Origin: Bryobacterales bacterium | GTDB lineage: Bacteria; Acidobacteriota; Terriglobia; Bryobacterales; Bryobacteraceae | DNA: 45,699 nt | Direction of reading: 5' to 3' | Assembly: GCA_003142185.1 (NCBI GenBank) | Contig: PLOR01000014.1 | Span: forward strand, 1 to 45,699 | Program-made: the position numbers and the translations under genes | Notes under the pieces: generated by a model | Database searches by the model: none | Seen by the model: the letters and a program-made list of their open reading frames with translations, nothing else | What the model was told of the DNA's origin: nothing | Shown here: one piece after another, positions 1-7,294 of the stretch | Position numbering within the stretch: position 1 is the stretch's first letter | Layout: the number at the start of each line of letters is the position of its first letter

Positions 1-2
1 AC

Positions 3-140
3 AAGACACGATTCCGCAACAGCCTGGCGGGAAGCACGGTAACGATCCACGAACACCTGGATGGAACCGTCTCGATCCGCTATGGCCCTCGCCGGCCGCG
101 GCATGAACTGGGCTCACTATACTGTAAGTATTGGTACGGC
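3..140 (+). pseudogene. C-terminal remnant of an ISNCY-like transposase
   Basis: The forward frame is open from base 3 and reads STVTIHEHLDGTVSIRYGPR, which resembles the extreme C-terminus of ISNCY/IS1202-type transposases (a 'HLDGT-S-x-x-GPR' strand motif, recognised from memory). There is no stop before the histidine kinase ATG at 141, so the frame continues without a break into the next gene. Either the element lost its own stop by deletion, or the similarity is fortuitous. The start lies outside the window. Confidence 0.35.
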
Positions 141-2051
141 ATGGAACGGCGCGGGTGGAAAAACACGGCTACTTACGCGGCGCTGCTGGCGGCTGCCTTT
201 GTGGTAGCGGTGGCGGGGAGCTGGAAGTTCGGCCGGCAGTTGGACAACAACGCGTACGATTTCATGTTCCGGCTTTACGACCCTCCACCATGGCAGGCCG
301 AATCGGTAGTGCTGGCGATCGACGAATCCACGCTCAATGCGTGCGGCGGCATGCCGCGCATTCGCCAGCCGCTGGCCGAGTCGCTTCGCCTGGTGGCGGC
401 GGCGGCGCCGAAAGCTGTCGCCGTCGACGTGATTCTGGCGGCCCGCAGCGAAGACCCGCGCATCGACGCCGCTCTCGCCGCTGCCTTCGAGCGCACGCCC
501 AACCTGGTGCTGGCCAGCGAGTTATTGCCCGACGGTTGGGAGATCCCGATTCCCGAATTCGCCCGCTGGGCCGCCGCGCGCGGCCACGTCTACGCCAAAC
601 CCGATGACGATGGCATCGCGCGGTCGATTCCGCTCGAAAAGGCCTTCGGCCACGAACGGCTGTGGGCGCTCTCGCTCGAAGCCTTCCGGCTGAGCCGCGG
701 CGCCGAAATCGTGGAATCCCCTTCCGGCTTGCAGGTGGGCGCGCGGTGGGTCCCCATTCCGAAGGTTCCCGCCGGATGGCGGCACAGCCGCGACCGCGAC
801 GACAGCCGCTTCATGCGCGTCCGCTTCGCCCCGCGCAACGCGGATACCGGCGCCGATGCCATCCCGCGCATCGGCATGCGGCAATTGATCGATCACCCCG
901 AACTGGCACGCTCCTTCACCGGGAAAGTGGTGTTCGTGGGCCTCACTGCGGTGACCGAACTGCACGACCGGCTGCCCACGCCGGTGGCGCCGGCCATCCC
1001 CATCAGCGGCATCGAAATCAACGCGAGCGCGTTCGAAACCATCGCCAGCGGCCTGTTCATCATAGACTCGAGCCCGGCCTGGGTGCTGCTGTTCAGCCTG
1101 GCGCTGTTGGCGGGCGCGGGTGTGAGCTTTCGCTATCTGCCCGGCTGGTGGGCTTATTTCGGCGCGCTGGCGGTGCTGGCCGCGGCGCACATCACGCCTT
1201 ATGTGCTCTTCACCCACGGCCGCGTATTTTCGTTCGTTACGCCGGCTTCGGTGGCCTGGTTCGGCAGCCTGACTGCAGCGGCGTATTATCAGCTTGTGGT
1301 GCGCCGCAATTGGCACATCGAACAGGCTGCCCGCACCCGCTACCAGCAGGCCATGCAGTTCGTGACGCACGAAATGCGCACGCCGCTCTCCGCCATCCAG
1401 GGATCGAGCGAGCTGATCTCCCGCTATTCGCTCACGGAGGAGAAACGCAAGCAGGTGGCCGAGGTCATCCATTCGGAATCGAAGCGGCTGGCGCGCATGG
1501 TTGAGGTCTTTCTCAGCGTGGAGCGGCTCTCGGCCGGGCAGATGGAATTGAAACACGAAACGATCGCGCTGGGTCCGATGATCGCCACTTGCGTGGAACG
1601 CGCGCGCCCGTTGGCCGATCGCAAGCACATCGCACTTACTCTCGAGCCCATCGCCGATGGGCTGCAACTTACAGGCGACCGCGAGCTGATGGAGTACGCC
1701 TGTTACAATTTGCTTTCTAATGCCATTAAGTATTCGCCGCAGCGAACCGAAGTGACCGTCTCCGGCTGGAAGGACCAGGCGCACCTGCGCATTGCGGTCA
1801 AAGACCAGGGCATTGGCATGGATCGGAAGGAAGTCAAGCAGATCTTCCAGAAGTTCTACCGCACGCGGAAAGCGGAGGAATCGGGCGAAGCGGGCAGCGG
1901 AATCGGGCTTTCCATCGTCAAACAGATTGTGGAGCAGCACGGCGGCGCGATTGAAGTGGCCAGCCAGCCGGGCGCCGGTTCCTGCTTCACCCTGGTGATG
2001 CCGGCGGCGGTGACGATGCCGGTGACAAGATCACCGGTGCTACCGGGCTAA
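141..2051 (+). CDS. CHASE2-domain membrane sensor histidine kinase
   Basis: Inner-membrane sensor kinase of 636 aa. An N-terminal membrane helix (about residues 11-27) leads into an extracytoplasmic CHASE2 sensory domain (about 35-305, with VVLAIDESTL and GKVVFVGLTA). Three closely spaced membrane helices follow (about 312-330, 336-356 and 364-386). The cytoplasmic part has a HisKA H-box, VTHEMRTPLSAIQ, with the phosphoacceptor at H410. The HATPase domain shows an N-box (NLLSNAIKYS, about 523-532), G1 (DQGIGM) and G2 (GSGIGLSIVK). The ligand is unknown. The gene lies 13 nt upstream of an NtrC-type regulator, its likely partner. No Shine-Dalgarno sequence precedes the ATG, and the frame stays open upstream into a transposase-like tail, so the start is not certain. 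Confidence 0.92.
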   Translation: MERRGWKNTATYAALLAAAFVVAVAGSWKFGRQLDNNAYDFMFRLYDPPPWQAESVVLAIDESTLNACGGMPRIRQPLAESLRLVAAAAPKAVAVDVILAARSEDPRIDAALAAAFERTPNLVLASELLPDGWEIPIPEFARWAAARGHVYAKPDDDGIARSIPLEKAFGHERLWALSLEAFRLSRGAEIVESPSGLQVGARWVPIPKVPAGWRHSRDRDDSRFMRVRFAPRNADTGADAIPRIGMRQLIDHPELARSFTGKVVFVGLTAVTELHDRLPTPVAPAIPISGIEINASAFETIASGLFIIDSSPAWVLLFSLALLAGAGVSFRYLPGWWAYFGALAVLAAAHITPYVLFTHGRVFSFVTPASVAWFGSLTAAAYYQLVVRRNWHIEQAARTRYQQAMQFVTHEMRTPLSAIQGSSELISRYSLTEEKRKQVAEVIHSESKRLARMVEVFLSVERLSAGQMELKHETIALGPMIATCVERARPLADRKHIALTLEPIADGLQLTGDRELMEYACYNLLSNAIKYSPQRTEVTVSGWKDQAHLRIAVKDQGIGMDRKEVKQIFQKFYRTRKAEESGEAGSGIGLSIVKQIVEQHGGAIEVASQPGAGSCFTLVMPAAVTMPVTRSPVLPG

Positions 2052-2054
2052 CGC

Positions 2055-2059
2055 AAGGA
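2055..2059 (+). promoter_or_regulatory. Ribosome binding site of the response regulator
   Basis: AAGGA lies 5 nt before the ATG at 2065. This favours 2065 over the in-frame TTG directly before it at 2062. The site lies between the kinase stop at 2051 and the regulator start, as expected in a two-gene operon. Confidence 0.6.
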
Positions 2060-2064
2060 AATTG

Positions 2065-3372
2065 ATGCTCAAGCTACTGTTAGTGGAAGACGACCCGGCG
2101 CTGCAATTCACCATTCAGACGGCGCTCGAGGCGAAGGGGTATCTGGTGGACGCCGTTTCCACCACCGGCGACGCGCTCGATCGGCTGAACTCGGGCGAAG
2201 CGTACCCCGTCGTGGTCTCCGATATTTACGTGGATGAACGCACCGGACTGGACGTGCTGGAAGCCGCCCGCCTCCGCGACCCGCTCTGCGCAGTGATCCT
2301 GATGACCGGCCGCGGCACCATGGAGACCGTGATGGCCGCCACTCGCGGCGGCGCGTTCGACTACATCGCCAAGCCCTTCGATCTGGATGTGATGATCGAC
2401 GCGATCGAGCGCGCCGAGGCCGCCCGCCGCGATGAGGGCGGCGAGGCCTCGAGCGAAGAGATGCCGGAAACCGAAATGATCGGCAACACGGCGGCCATGG
2501 TGGAGATTTACAAGATGATCGCGCGCGTCGCGCCCACCGACGCAACGGTGATCATCGAAGGCGAAACCGGCACCGGCAAGGAAGTGGTGGCGCGCATGAT
2601 CTGGCGCAACAGCCTGCGCGCCGCCCAACCGTTCGCCGCCGTGGATTGTGGCTCCATCGCTCCGTCGCTGCTCGAAAGCGATTTGTTCGGCGCCGTGCGC
2701 GGCGCTTACACCGGCGCCGACCGCGACCGCACCGGCGTCTTCGAGGCCGCCCACCGCGGCACCGTGTTCCTGGACGAAATCGGCGACATCGACGGCAATT
2801 TCCAACTCGCCCTGCTGCGGTTCCTGGAGAACCATGAGATTCGCCCGGTCGGCGCGGCGCGGCCCAAGGATGTCGACGTGCGGGTGCTCGTCGCCACCAA
2901 CCGTGACCTGCAGCGCCAGGTCGAGGAAAAGAAGTTTCGCGAAGATCTGTGGTACCGCCTCAACACGGTGCGCATTTCCATCCCGCCCCTGCGCGAGCGC
3001 CGAGCCGACGTGCCGTTGCTGGCGCGCTTCTTCGCCAACAAATACAACACCCGCTATCAGCGCGAGATTAAGCTGATGGATTCCGGCGTGCAAGCGCTCA
3101 AGGATTACACCTGGCCCGGCAATGTGCGCCAGTTGCAACACCTGGTGGAACGGCTCGTCATCCTCGCCGAGCGCATCGACGGCGAAACCGTGGCCAGCGC
3201 CCTCATCAGCATGGATTCGCGCGAACGCCCCGTCGAAACTCTGGCCGATGCCGAAGAAGAACAGATCCGCCGCGTCATCGCCGCCACCGGCGGCAACAAA
3301 AGCAAAGCCGCGCAAGTCCTAGGCATCGAGCGCAAAACGCTGTATCGGAAGCTGGAGCGAATGAAGCTGTAG
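2065..3372 (+). CDS. NtrC-family sigma-54-dependent response regulator
   Basis: 435-aa three-domain activator. The receiver domain (about 1-120) has acidic residues in VEDDP, the phosphoacceptor D53 in VSDIY, and the KPF lysine. The AAA+ domain (about 140-370) has Walker A GETGTGKE, the sigma-54 contact loop as GAYTGA (Tyr for the usual Phe), Walker B VFLDEIGD, and an arginine-finger region with RFREDLWYRL-like sequence. The Fis-type helix-turn-helix at the C-terminus reads GNKSKAAQVLGIERKTLYRK. It probably receives phosphate from the CHASE2 kinase just upstream and activates sigma-54 promoters. Pairing of a CHASE2 kinase with an NtrC regulator is inferred from adjacency. No target promoter was recognised in the window. 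Confidence 0.93.
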   Translation: MLKLLLVEDDPALQFTIQTALEAKGYLVDAVSTTGDALDRLNSGEAYPVVVSDIYVDERTGLDVLEAARLRDPLCAVILMTGRGTMETVMAATRGGAFDYIAKPFDLDVMIDAIERAEAARRDEGGEASSEEMPETEMIGNTAAMVEIYKMIARVAPTDATVIIEGETGTGKEVVARMIWRNSLRAAQPFAAVDCGSIAPSLLESDLFGAVRGAYTGADRDRTGVFEAAHRGTVFLDEIGDIDGNFQLALLRFLENHEIRPVGAARPKDVDVRVLVATNRDLQRQVEEKKFREDLWYRLNTVRISIPPLRERRADVPLLARFFANKYNTRYQREIKLMDSGVQALKDYTWPGNVRQLQHLVERLVILAERIDGETVASALISMDSRERPVETLADAEEEQIRRVIAATGGNKSKAAQVLGIERKTLYRKLERMKL

Positions 3373-3393
3373 GGGGCGGGGCAACTCGTTTGG

Positions 3394-3654
3394 TCAGACC
3401 ATGCGGTCATAACCGGAGTGACTGCCGATCCAGTACCAGACGATGCGGCCTTTCTTCACGACCGCCAGCGCGCGGTAGTCGAGTCCGATGCGAGCCGAGT
3501 AGATGTCGTCCTCGCCTTCCAGTTTCTTGAATTGCAAACCAGGGTGAGCCGGATTCTCCGCGAAGAGACGATAGGCGCGTTTCGCGTCCCGCTGAACGGC
3601 CAACGGCAAATCAGAGAACAAACGCCGGAACTGCCGCGTGGTCCGGGACTGCAT
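3394..3654 (-). CDS. RelE/ParE-type toxin of a type II toxin-antitoxin pair
   Basis: 86-aa basic protein with the RelE/ParE fold pattern: an N-terminal helix pair (FRRLFSDLPLAVQRDAKRA), a GLQFKKLEG turn, then the beta strands YSARIGLDYRALAV and IVWYWIGSHSGYD. Family members are mRNA interferases or gyrase poisons; which one cannot be told here. The ATG at 3654 shares one base with the antitoxin TGA (TGATG). A TTG one codon upstream is possible but unnecessary. Translation is probably coupled to the antitoxin gene. Confidence 0.75.
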   Translation of the reverse strand: MQSRTTRQFRRLFSDLPLAVQRDAKRAYRLFAENPAHPGLQFKKLEGEDDIYSARIGLDYRALAVVKKGRIVWYWIGSHSGYDRMV

Positions 3655-3869
3655 CAAAGGAGATCGGCCAGCGGCTGCGTCTCGCCTCGCTCGTCTTCCT
3701 CAAGGGCTTCCTGCGCCATGCGGCGGATCACATCGCGCTTCTCGACAAAGCGTTTCTTCCAAGCCTCTTCGTCGGCCAGCGATGCCAGGATCTGGGTTGC
3801 GATCGCGTCCTGCTCATCCGGCGGCAAAGCGACGACCTTTTCCAGCGCCCTGTCCAGCAGCGATGACAT
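3654..3869 (-). CDS. Putative antitoxin of the RelE/ParE-type pair
   Basis: 71-aa acidic, predicted helical protein (begins MSSLLDRALEKVVALPPDEQ). The pattern 'LPPDEQDAIATQILASL' is typical of small antitoxins encoded just upstream of RelE/ParE-like toxins. The DNA-binding part would be N-terminal and the acidic C-terminus (EEDERGETQ) would wrap the toxin. It is first in the operon, the usual order for autoregulated antitoxins. An inverted repeat lies about 40 nt upstream of its start. Confidence 0.68.
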   Translation of the reverse strand: MSSLLDRALEKVVALPPDEQDAIATQILASLADEEAWKKRFVEKRDVIRRMAQEALEEDERGETQPLADLL

Positions 3870-3908
3870 ACTTCGATCTTACCAGCGCCAACCGCACTCC
3901 GCTACTCT

Positions 3909-3927
3909 CACATTGCGGGATAATGTG
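3909..3927 (-). promoter_or_regulatory. Inverted repeat, possible antitoxin operator
   Basis: CACATT and AATGTG form 6-nt inverted arms separated by 7 nt, about 40 nt upstream of the antitoxin start. Antitoxins of this class commonly repress their own promoter through such sites. The role is inferred from position and symmetry only. Confidence 0.3.
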
Positions 3928-3952
3928 CTTGCGGGTTGCCTGTCTTGCTCGC

Positions 3953-5494
3953 TTATTGGTGCCCTTTGAGGTATGGGGCAGCCGCCGCGCCGTAAGCCCG
4001 ATTCAGGCCGTAATTGATCTCGCCGCTGGTGTTAAAGCTCCCCAGCCTCGGCAGGTCGCGTGGATCGCCAATCCAGGTGAGACAGATCAGCGCCTGCCCG
4101 CGCACCGTCGTGCCCTGTTCCACAATGCGCCACAGCAGGTCGCGCGACGTGTCCGATTTCCAAATGCCAAGGTAGAGCGCCAGCGGCTGAAGGATCGTGA
4201 CATCTCGCGTTTCGATGAAACGACTCGCGTGCGCCGCGATTTCATTGTCCATCAGCGCCGGCATTCCCGGATTTGCCTTCCAGTCGTAGCCCCCCTTGAT
4301 GAAATACAGCGCCTGCAGTGCCCCGGCGCTGAGAAGCGGAGCGGTGGAATCCAGGTATTTCACAATCGAATGCACCAGGGTTGTCACCTGCGGCTGAAAC
4401 TTGTCTCGCCCCCAGCTCAACAGGTAGGCCAATTCATCGGTAGGTCCACGCTTTTCGACGAGACGAGGTATCTCCTGAAGGACCAGAGCGTTGTCAAACG
4501 CATAGAGCGCGTACATGCTGTACTTGCGGACCAGGTCGTTGGAGTTATACAGATACTCTTCCACCATGGAAAGAACCGCGCTGTCCGGCACGGCCAGTAT
4601 CGAGGGCAGGAAGTCACTGAGTAACTCAACTGGATCGGAAGGCGCCGTTTGGCGCATCTCCGCCAGCCACGCGGCACGTTTTGAGGGCGGAAAATCCCGC
4701 ACCTCGAACTGGAGCCAACCGGAGCGGGCGAGCGCCTGACTACCCGCACTGCGACCTTCGTAACCCGTGTAGCGGACCTCGTAGAGGCCTGGCCGGTCGA
4801 ACCGGTAGATCAGGTGCAAGGGGAGCCGGGACCTGTTCTTCGGCTCGTGCGGAAGGCCGAGCATGCTGCCGCCTCCGATCATGCCAAGCCCACTCGGACC
4901 GCTGATCGTTCTTGGAAACGAGCTTGCCAGCTTGATGGGCGGAAAATCGACACCGTTCCTGCGCACTTCAAACTGATGCCCGCCGAAATCGGCAGGCCAG
5001 ATCGTGATCGGATAGCGGAGAGAGTGAGACTGCGGCTCGGGCAGGCCGACCTCGATCCAGATCGGCATGTTCACGTACGCGGGCCCGGCCAGCTTGATGC
5101 TTGCGGGCAACGGCGCAAAGGGAAGCGGAACCGGAGCGCTGCTGACCCCGTTGTAAGTGACGACGAAGTCGATCATCCCGTTGGCCGTTGCAGGCACCCT
5201 GAGGTTGATCAGCTTTTCCTGCACGTACAGCAAGCCGGCCTTTCTGCCGCCTACGGCGACGCTGACGCCGCACAGTTCGGCCGGCTCCGGGAAAGCGCCG
5301 CGATCCGGCGTGCAGCCCGAATCCGGACCCAGGTGGCGCCCATAAATGGACAACAGCATGTACTGCTGGAATGACGCTGAGGGAGCCGCGTTGATCGGTA
5401 CGACCGAAGAAGCTGTGAATGTCGGCGCTTCGGCGCCGAATGCCACGAACGGGAGTAGTAATCCTACCGCTCGCGCAATTGAAGCGCCGCTCAC
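3953..5494 (-). CDS. Secreted Solibacter-type domain protein with HEAT-like repeats
   Basis: 513 aa. A signal peptide (hydrophobic ARAVGLLLPFVAFG, cleavage near AEA) precedes a domain at about residues 40-130. This has the signature known from Solibacter surface proteins: SIYGRHLGP, then CGVSVAVGGRKAGLLYV, then INLRVP. That domain normally sits at the C-terminus (TIGR03437 family, from memory); here it is N-terminal. The C-terminal half (about 290-510) is predicted alpha-helical with HEAT-like units such as NDLVRKYSMYALYAF and RGQALICLTWIGDPRDLP. Function unknown; it is probably an exported scaffold. The GTG start is forced by an in-frame TAG five codons upstream, and AGAGG lies almost against it. 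Confidence 0.75.
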   Translation of the reverse strand: MSGASIARAVGLLLPFVAFGAEAPTFTASSVVPINAAPSASFQQYMLLSIYGRHLGPDSGCTPDRGAFPEPAELCGVSVAVGGRKAGLLYVQEKLINLRVPATANGMIDFVVTYNGVSSAPVPLPFAPLPASIKLAGPAYVNMPIWIEVGLPEPQSHSLRYPITIWPADFGGHQFEVRRNGVDFPPIKLASSFPRTISGPSGLGMIGGGSMLGLPHEPKNRSRLPLHLIYRFDRPGLYEVRYTGYEGRSAGSQALARSGWLQFEVRDFPPSKRAAWLAEMRQTAPSDPVELLSDFLPSILAVPDSAVLSMVEEYLYNSNDLVRKYSMYALYAFDNALVLQEIPRLVEKRGPTDELAYLLSWGRDKFQPQVTTLVHSIVKYLDSTAPLLSAGALQALYFIKGGYDWKANPGMPALMDNEIAAHASRFIETRDVTILQPLALYLGIWKSDTSRDLLWRIVEQGTTVRGQALICLTWIGDPRDLPRLGSFNTSGEINYGLNRAYGAAAAPYLKGHQ

Positions 5495-5580
5495 GCCTCT
5501 ATGATGGCACTATCTGACGCCAGGCGCCGGCACGAATGCCGACGCGGCACGTACGATTGCGTGCGCCACGTTGGCCCGTC

Positions 5581-7107
5581 TTACGGCCTCGGAATCTCCT
5601 CTTCCGACGTAAACGGCGACGCGGGCAATCCTTCTGAGTTGAAGAGGTTGACCACGGGCGCATTTGCCCAGCCGTACCGGACGTACTTCGGTGCGGCCAC
5701 TTGCGCATTGCTCACCACGACGGTCTCGCCGTCGATACGCGCGGCCGCGGTCACAAAGCGGCCATCGTCTCCGGCAATCTCAAACCCTTGCAGAGCGTCT
5801 CCCTTGGCGACCAAGCCATGCGCGGTGTGATCGAACCAGACACGCACGCCGTCGCCGTCGGGCGCGGCTTGCCGAAACAGCGGGCCGGAATACTCCACGC
5901 TCTCGCCATATGCCAAGGCCCGCGCAGCCAGAGCGAGACGCGCGCCGACGGTCTGTTTATCGGGTGGATGGACATTGCCCGGGTCGCCGATATCGATGGT
6001 TACGGCCATTCCCGTGTTCGCCACCGAGAGGCTGCGGCGTTGCGCTTCGCGAATGATGGCCCATGCTTCGGTCGCATTCGATGTGAAGTTGGAGATTTGC
6101 ACGTAAAGAAACGGGAAATCCCCTTCATGCCACTGCGCGCGCCAGTCGGCGATGAGGGCCGGAAATAGTTTGGCGTACATAGGGGCGAAGGCCAGCTTGC
6201 TGTTGGATTCACCCTGATACCAGATGACGCCCTTGATGGCGTACGGCGTCTCGGGCGCGATCATTCCGTTGAACAGCCCGGCGGGTGCCCAGGACTCGGG
6301 GGCGGGGCGCCAGGTGTGGTTCGGCGGCGCTTGGCCCGCCTGCTTGGCGGCCAAGTCTTCGCGCCTTTCCTTGGCCAGGATCGCCGCCATTTCGCCTTGT
6401 GTCTGCATCATGTGGGCGCGGGTTGCGAAGACCGGCATGAGGCCCGCGTCGGCGGAGATGGCTTCGAGGCTCATCCATGCTTCGGCCACCGTGCCGCCCC
6501 AGGTCGCATCGATGAGTCCGATCGGAACGCGCTCGCGGGCGGCAAGTTCGCGTCCGAAGAAGTAGGCTACCGCCGAGAAGTTAGCGGCCGTTTCGGGAGA
6601 GCACTCAGTCCATGACGTGGCGCTGTTGAAGAGGGGGAAGTCGGCGGCCTTCTGAGGAATATGGAGCAGCCGAATCTGCGCCTGGCCGGCGTGGGCGATT
6701 TCCGCCGCGGAGTCTTTCAGCGGTGCGCCGCCAAAGCCTTTCAAGGGGAATTCCATGTTCGACTGGCCCGACGCGAACCAGACGTCGCCGATCAAAACAT
6801 CATCCAGAACGATCTTGTTGCTGCCGGTCACGGTGAGCTGGTACGGGCCTCCGGAAGACTCGGGAGGAAGGAAAATGCCCCAGTTTCCCAGACTGTCGCC
6901 GGTAGCCTCGCGGCTGATTCCATGGAACGCGACCGAGACCTTCTCCCCAGGGTCCGACCAACCCCAGATGTGAATGGGCTTATCTCGCTGCAACACCATA
7001 TGGCTGCTGAGAATCCCAGGCAGCCTGGCTTCGCACGTTCCAGTGCGCGGATAGCAAGCCAGCAAAAGGGCGAGAGCGAAGACGCGAAGGGCAGTAGTGA
7101 CGGGCAT
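5581..7107 (-). CDS. Sialate O-acetylesterase family SGNH hydrolase
   Basis: 508-aa exported esterase. The start was placed at the ATG at 7107 because a signal peptide follows at once (LRVFALALLLACYPRTGTCEA); the frame extends upstream to 7293 without protein-like sequence. Family marks: LSSHMVLQRDKPIHIWGW, the nucleophile block ASGQSNMEFPL, GVIWYQGESN, and the C-terminal Asp/His block DIGDPGNVHPPDK. These enzymes remove O-acetyl groups from sialic acids or from xylan and other polysaccharides. In an acidobacterium without visible sialic acid genes, plant or microbial glycan deacetylation is the likelier use. It is divergent from the helicase gene. Confidence 0.85.
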   Translation of the reverse strand: MPVTTALRVFALALLLACYPRTGTCEARLPGILSSHMVLQRDKPIHIWGWSDPGEKVSVAFHGISREATGDSLGNWGIFLPPESSGGPYQLTVTGSNKIVLDDVLIGDVWFASGQSNMEFPLKGFGGAPLKDSAAEIAHAGQAQIRLLHIPQKAADFPLFNSATSWTECSPETAANFSAVAYFFGRELAARERVPIGLIDATWGGTVAEAWMSLEAISADAGLMPVFATRAHMMQTQGEMAAILAKERREDLAAKQAGQAPPNHTWRPAPESWAPAGLFNGMIAPETPYAIKGVIWYQGESNSKLAFAPMYAKLFPALIADWRAQWHEGDFPFLYVQISNFTSNATEAWAIIREAQRRSLSVANTGMAVTIDIGDPGNVHPPDKQTVGARLALAARALAYGESVEYSGPLFRQAAPDGDGVRVWFDHTAHGLVAKGDALQGFEIAGDDGRFVTAAARIDGETVVVSNAQVAAPKYVRYGWANAPVVNLFNSEGLPASPFTSEEEIPRP

Positions 7108-7294
7108 AAGTACATTTTGATGCAAAGAGCACGCTCGGTGGGGAATATCGTGCGGCGGACGCCCGCGTCCGCGTCTGCACGCCACAACATTTCTTCCCGC
7201 TGTTGTTTCGCAGGCGCTTTCGGTGTATGGTAGAGAAGAAAAGGCGAAGCCAGAGAAAGGCGACGAAAAAACGATCGCCCGTCCTACCACCACT

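Noticed and set aside
522-1940. A 472-codon minus-strand frame opposite the CHASE2 kinase.
   Set aside because: It is His/Arg/Gln-rich, shows no known motif, and lies fully opposite a clear kinase gene in GC-rich DNA.
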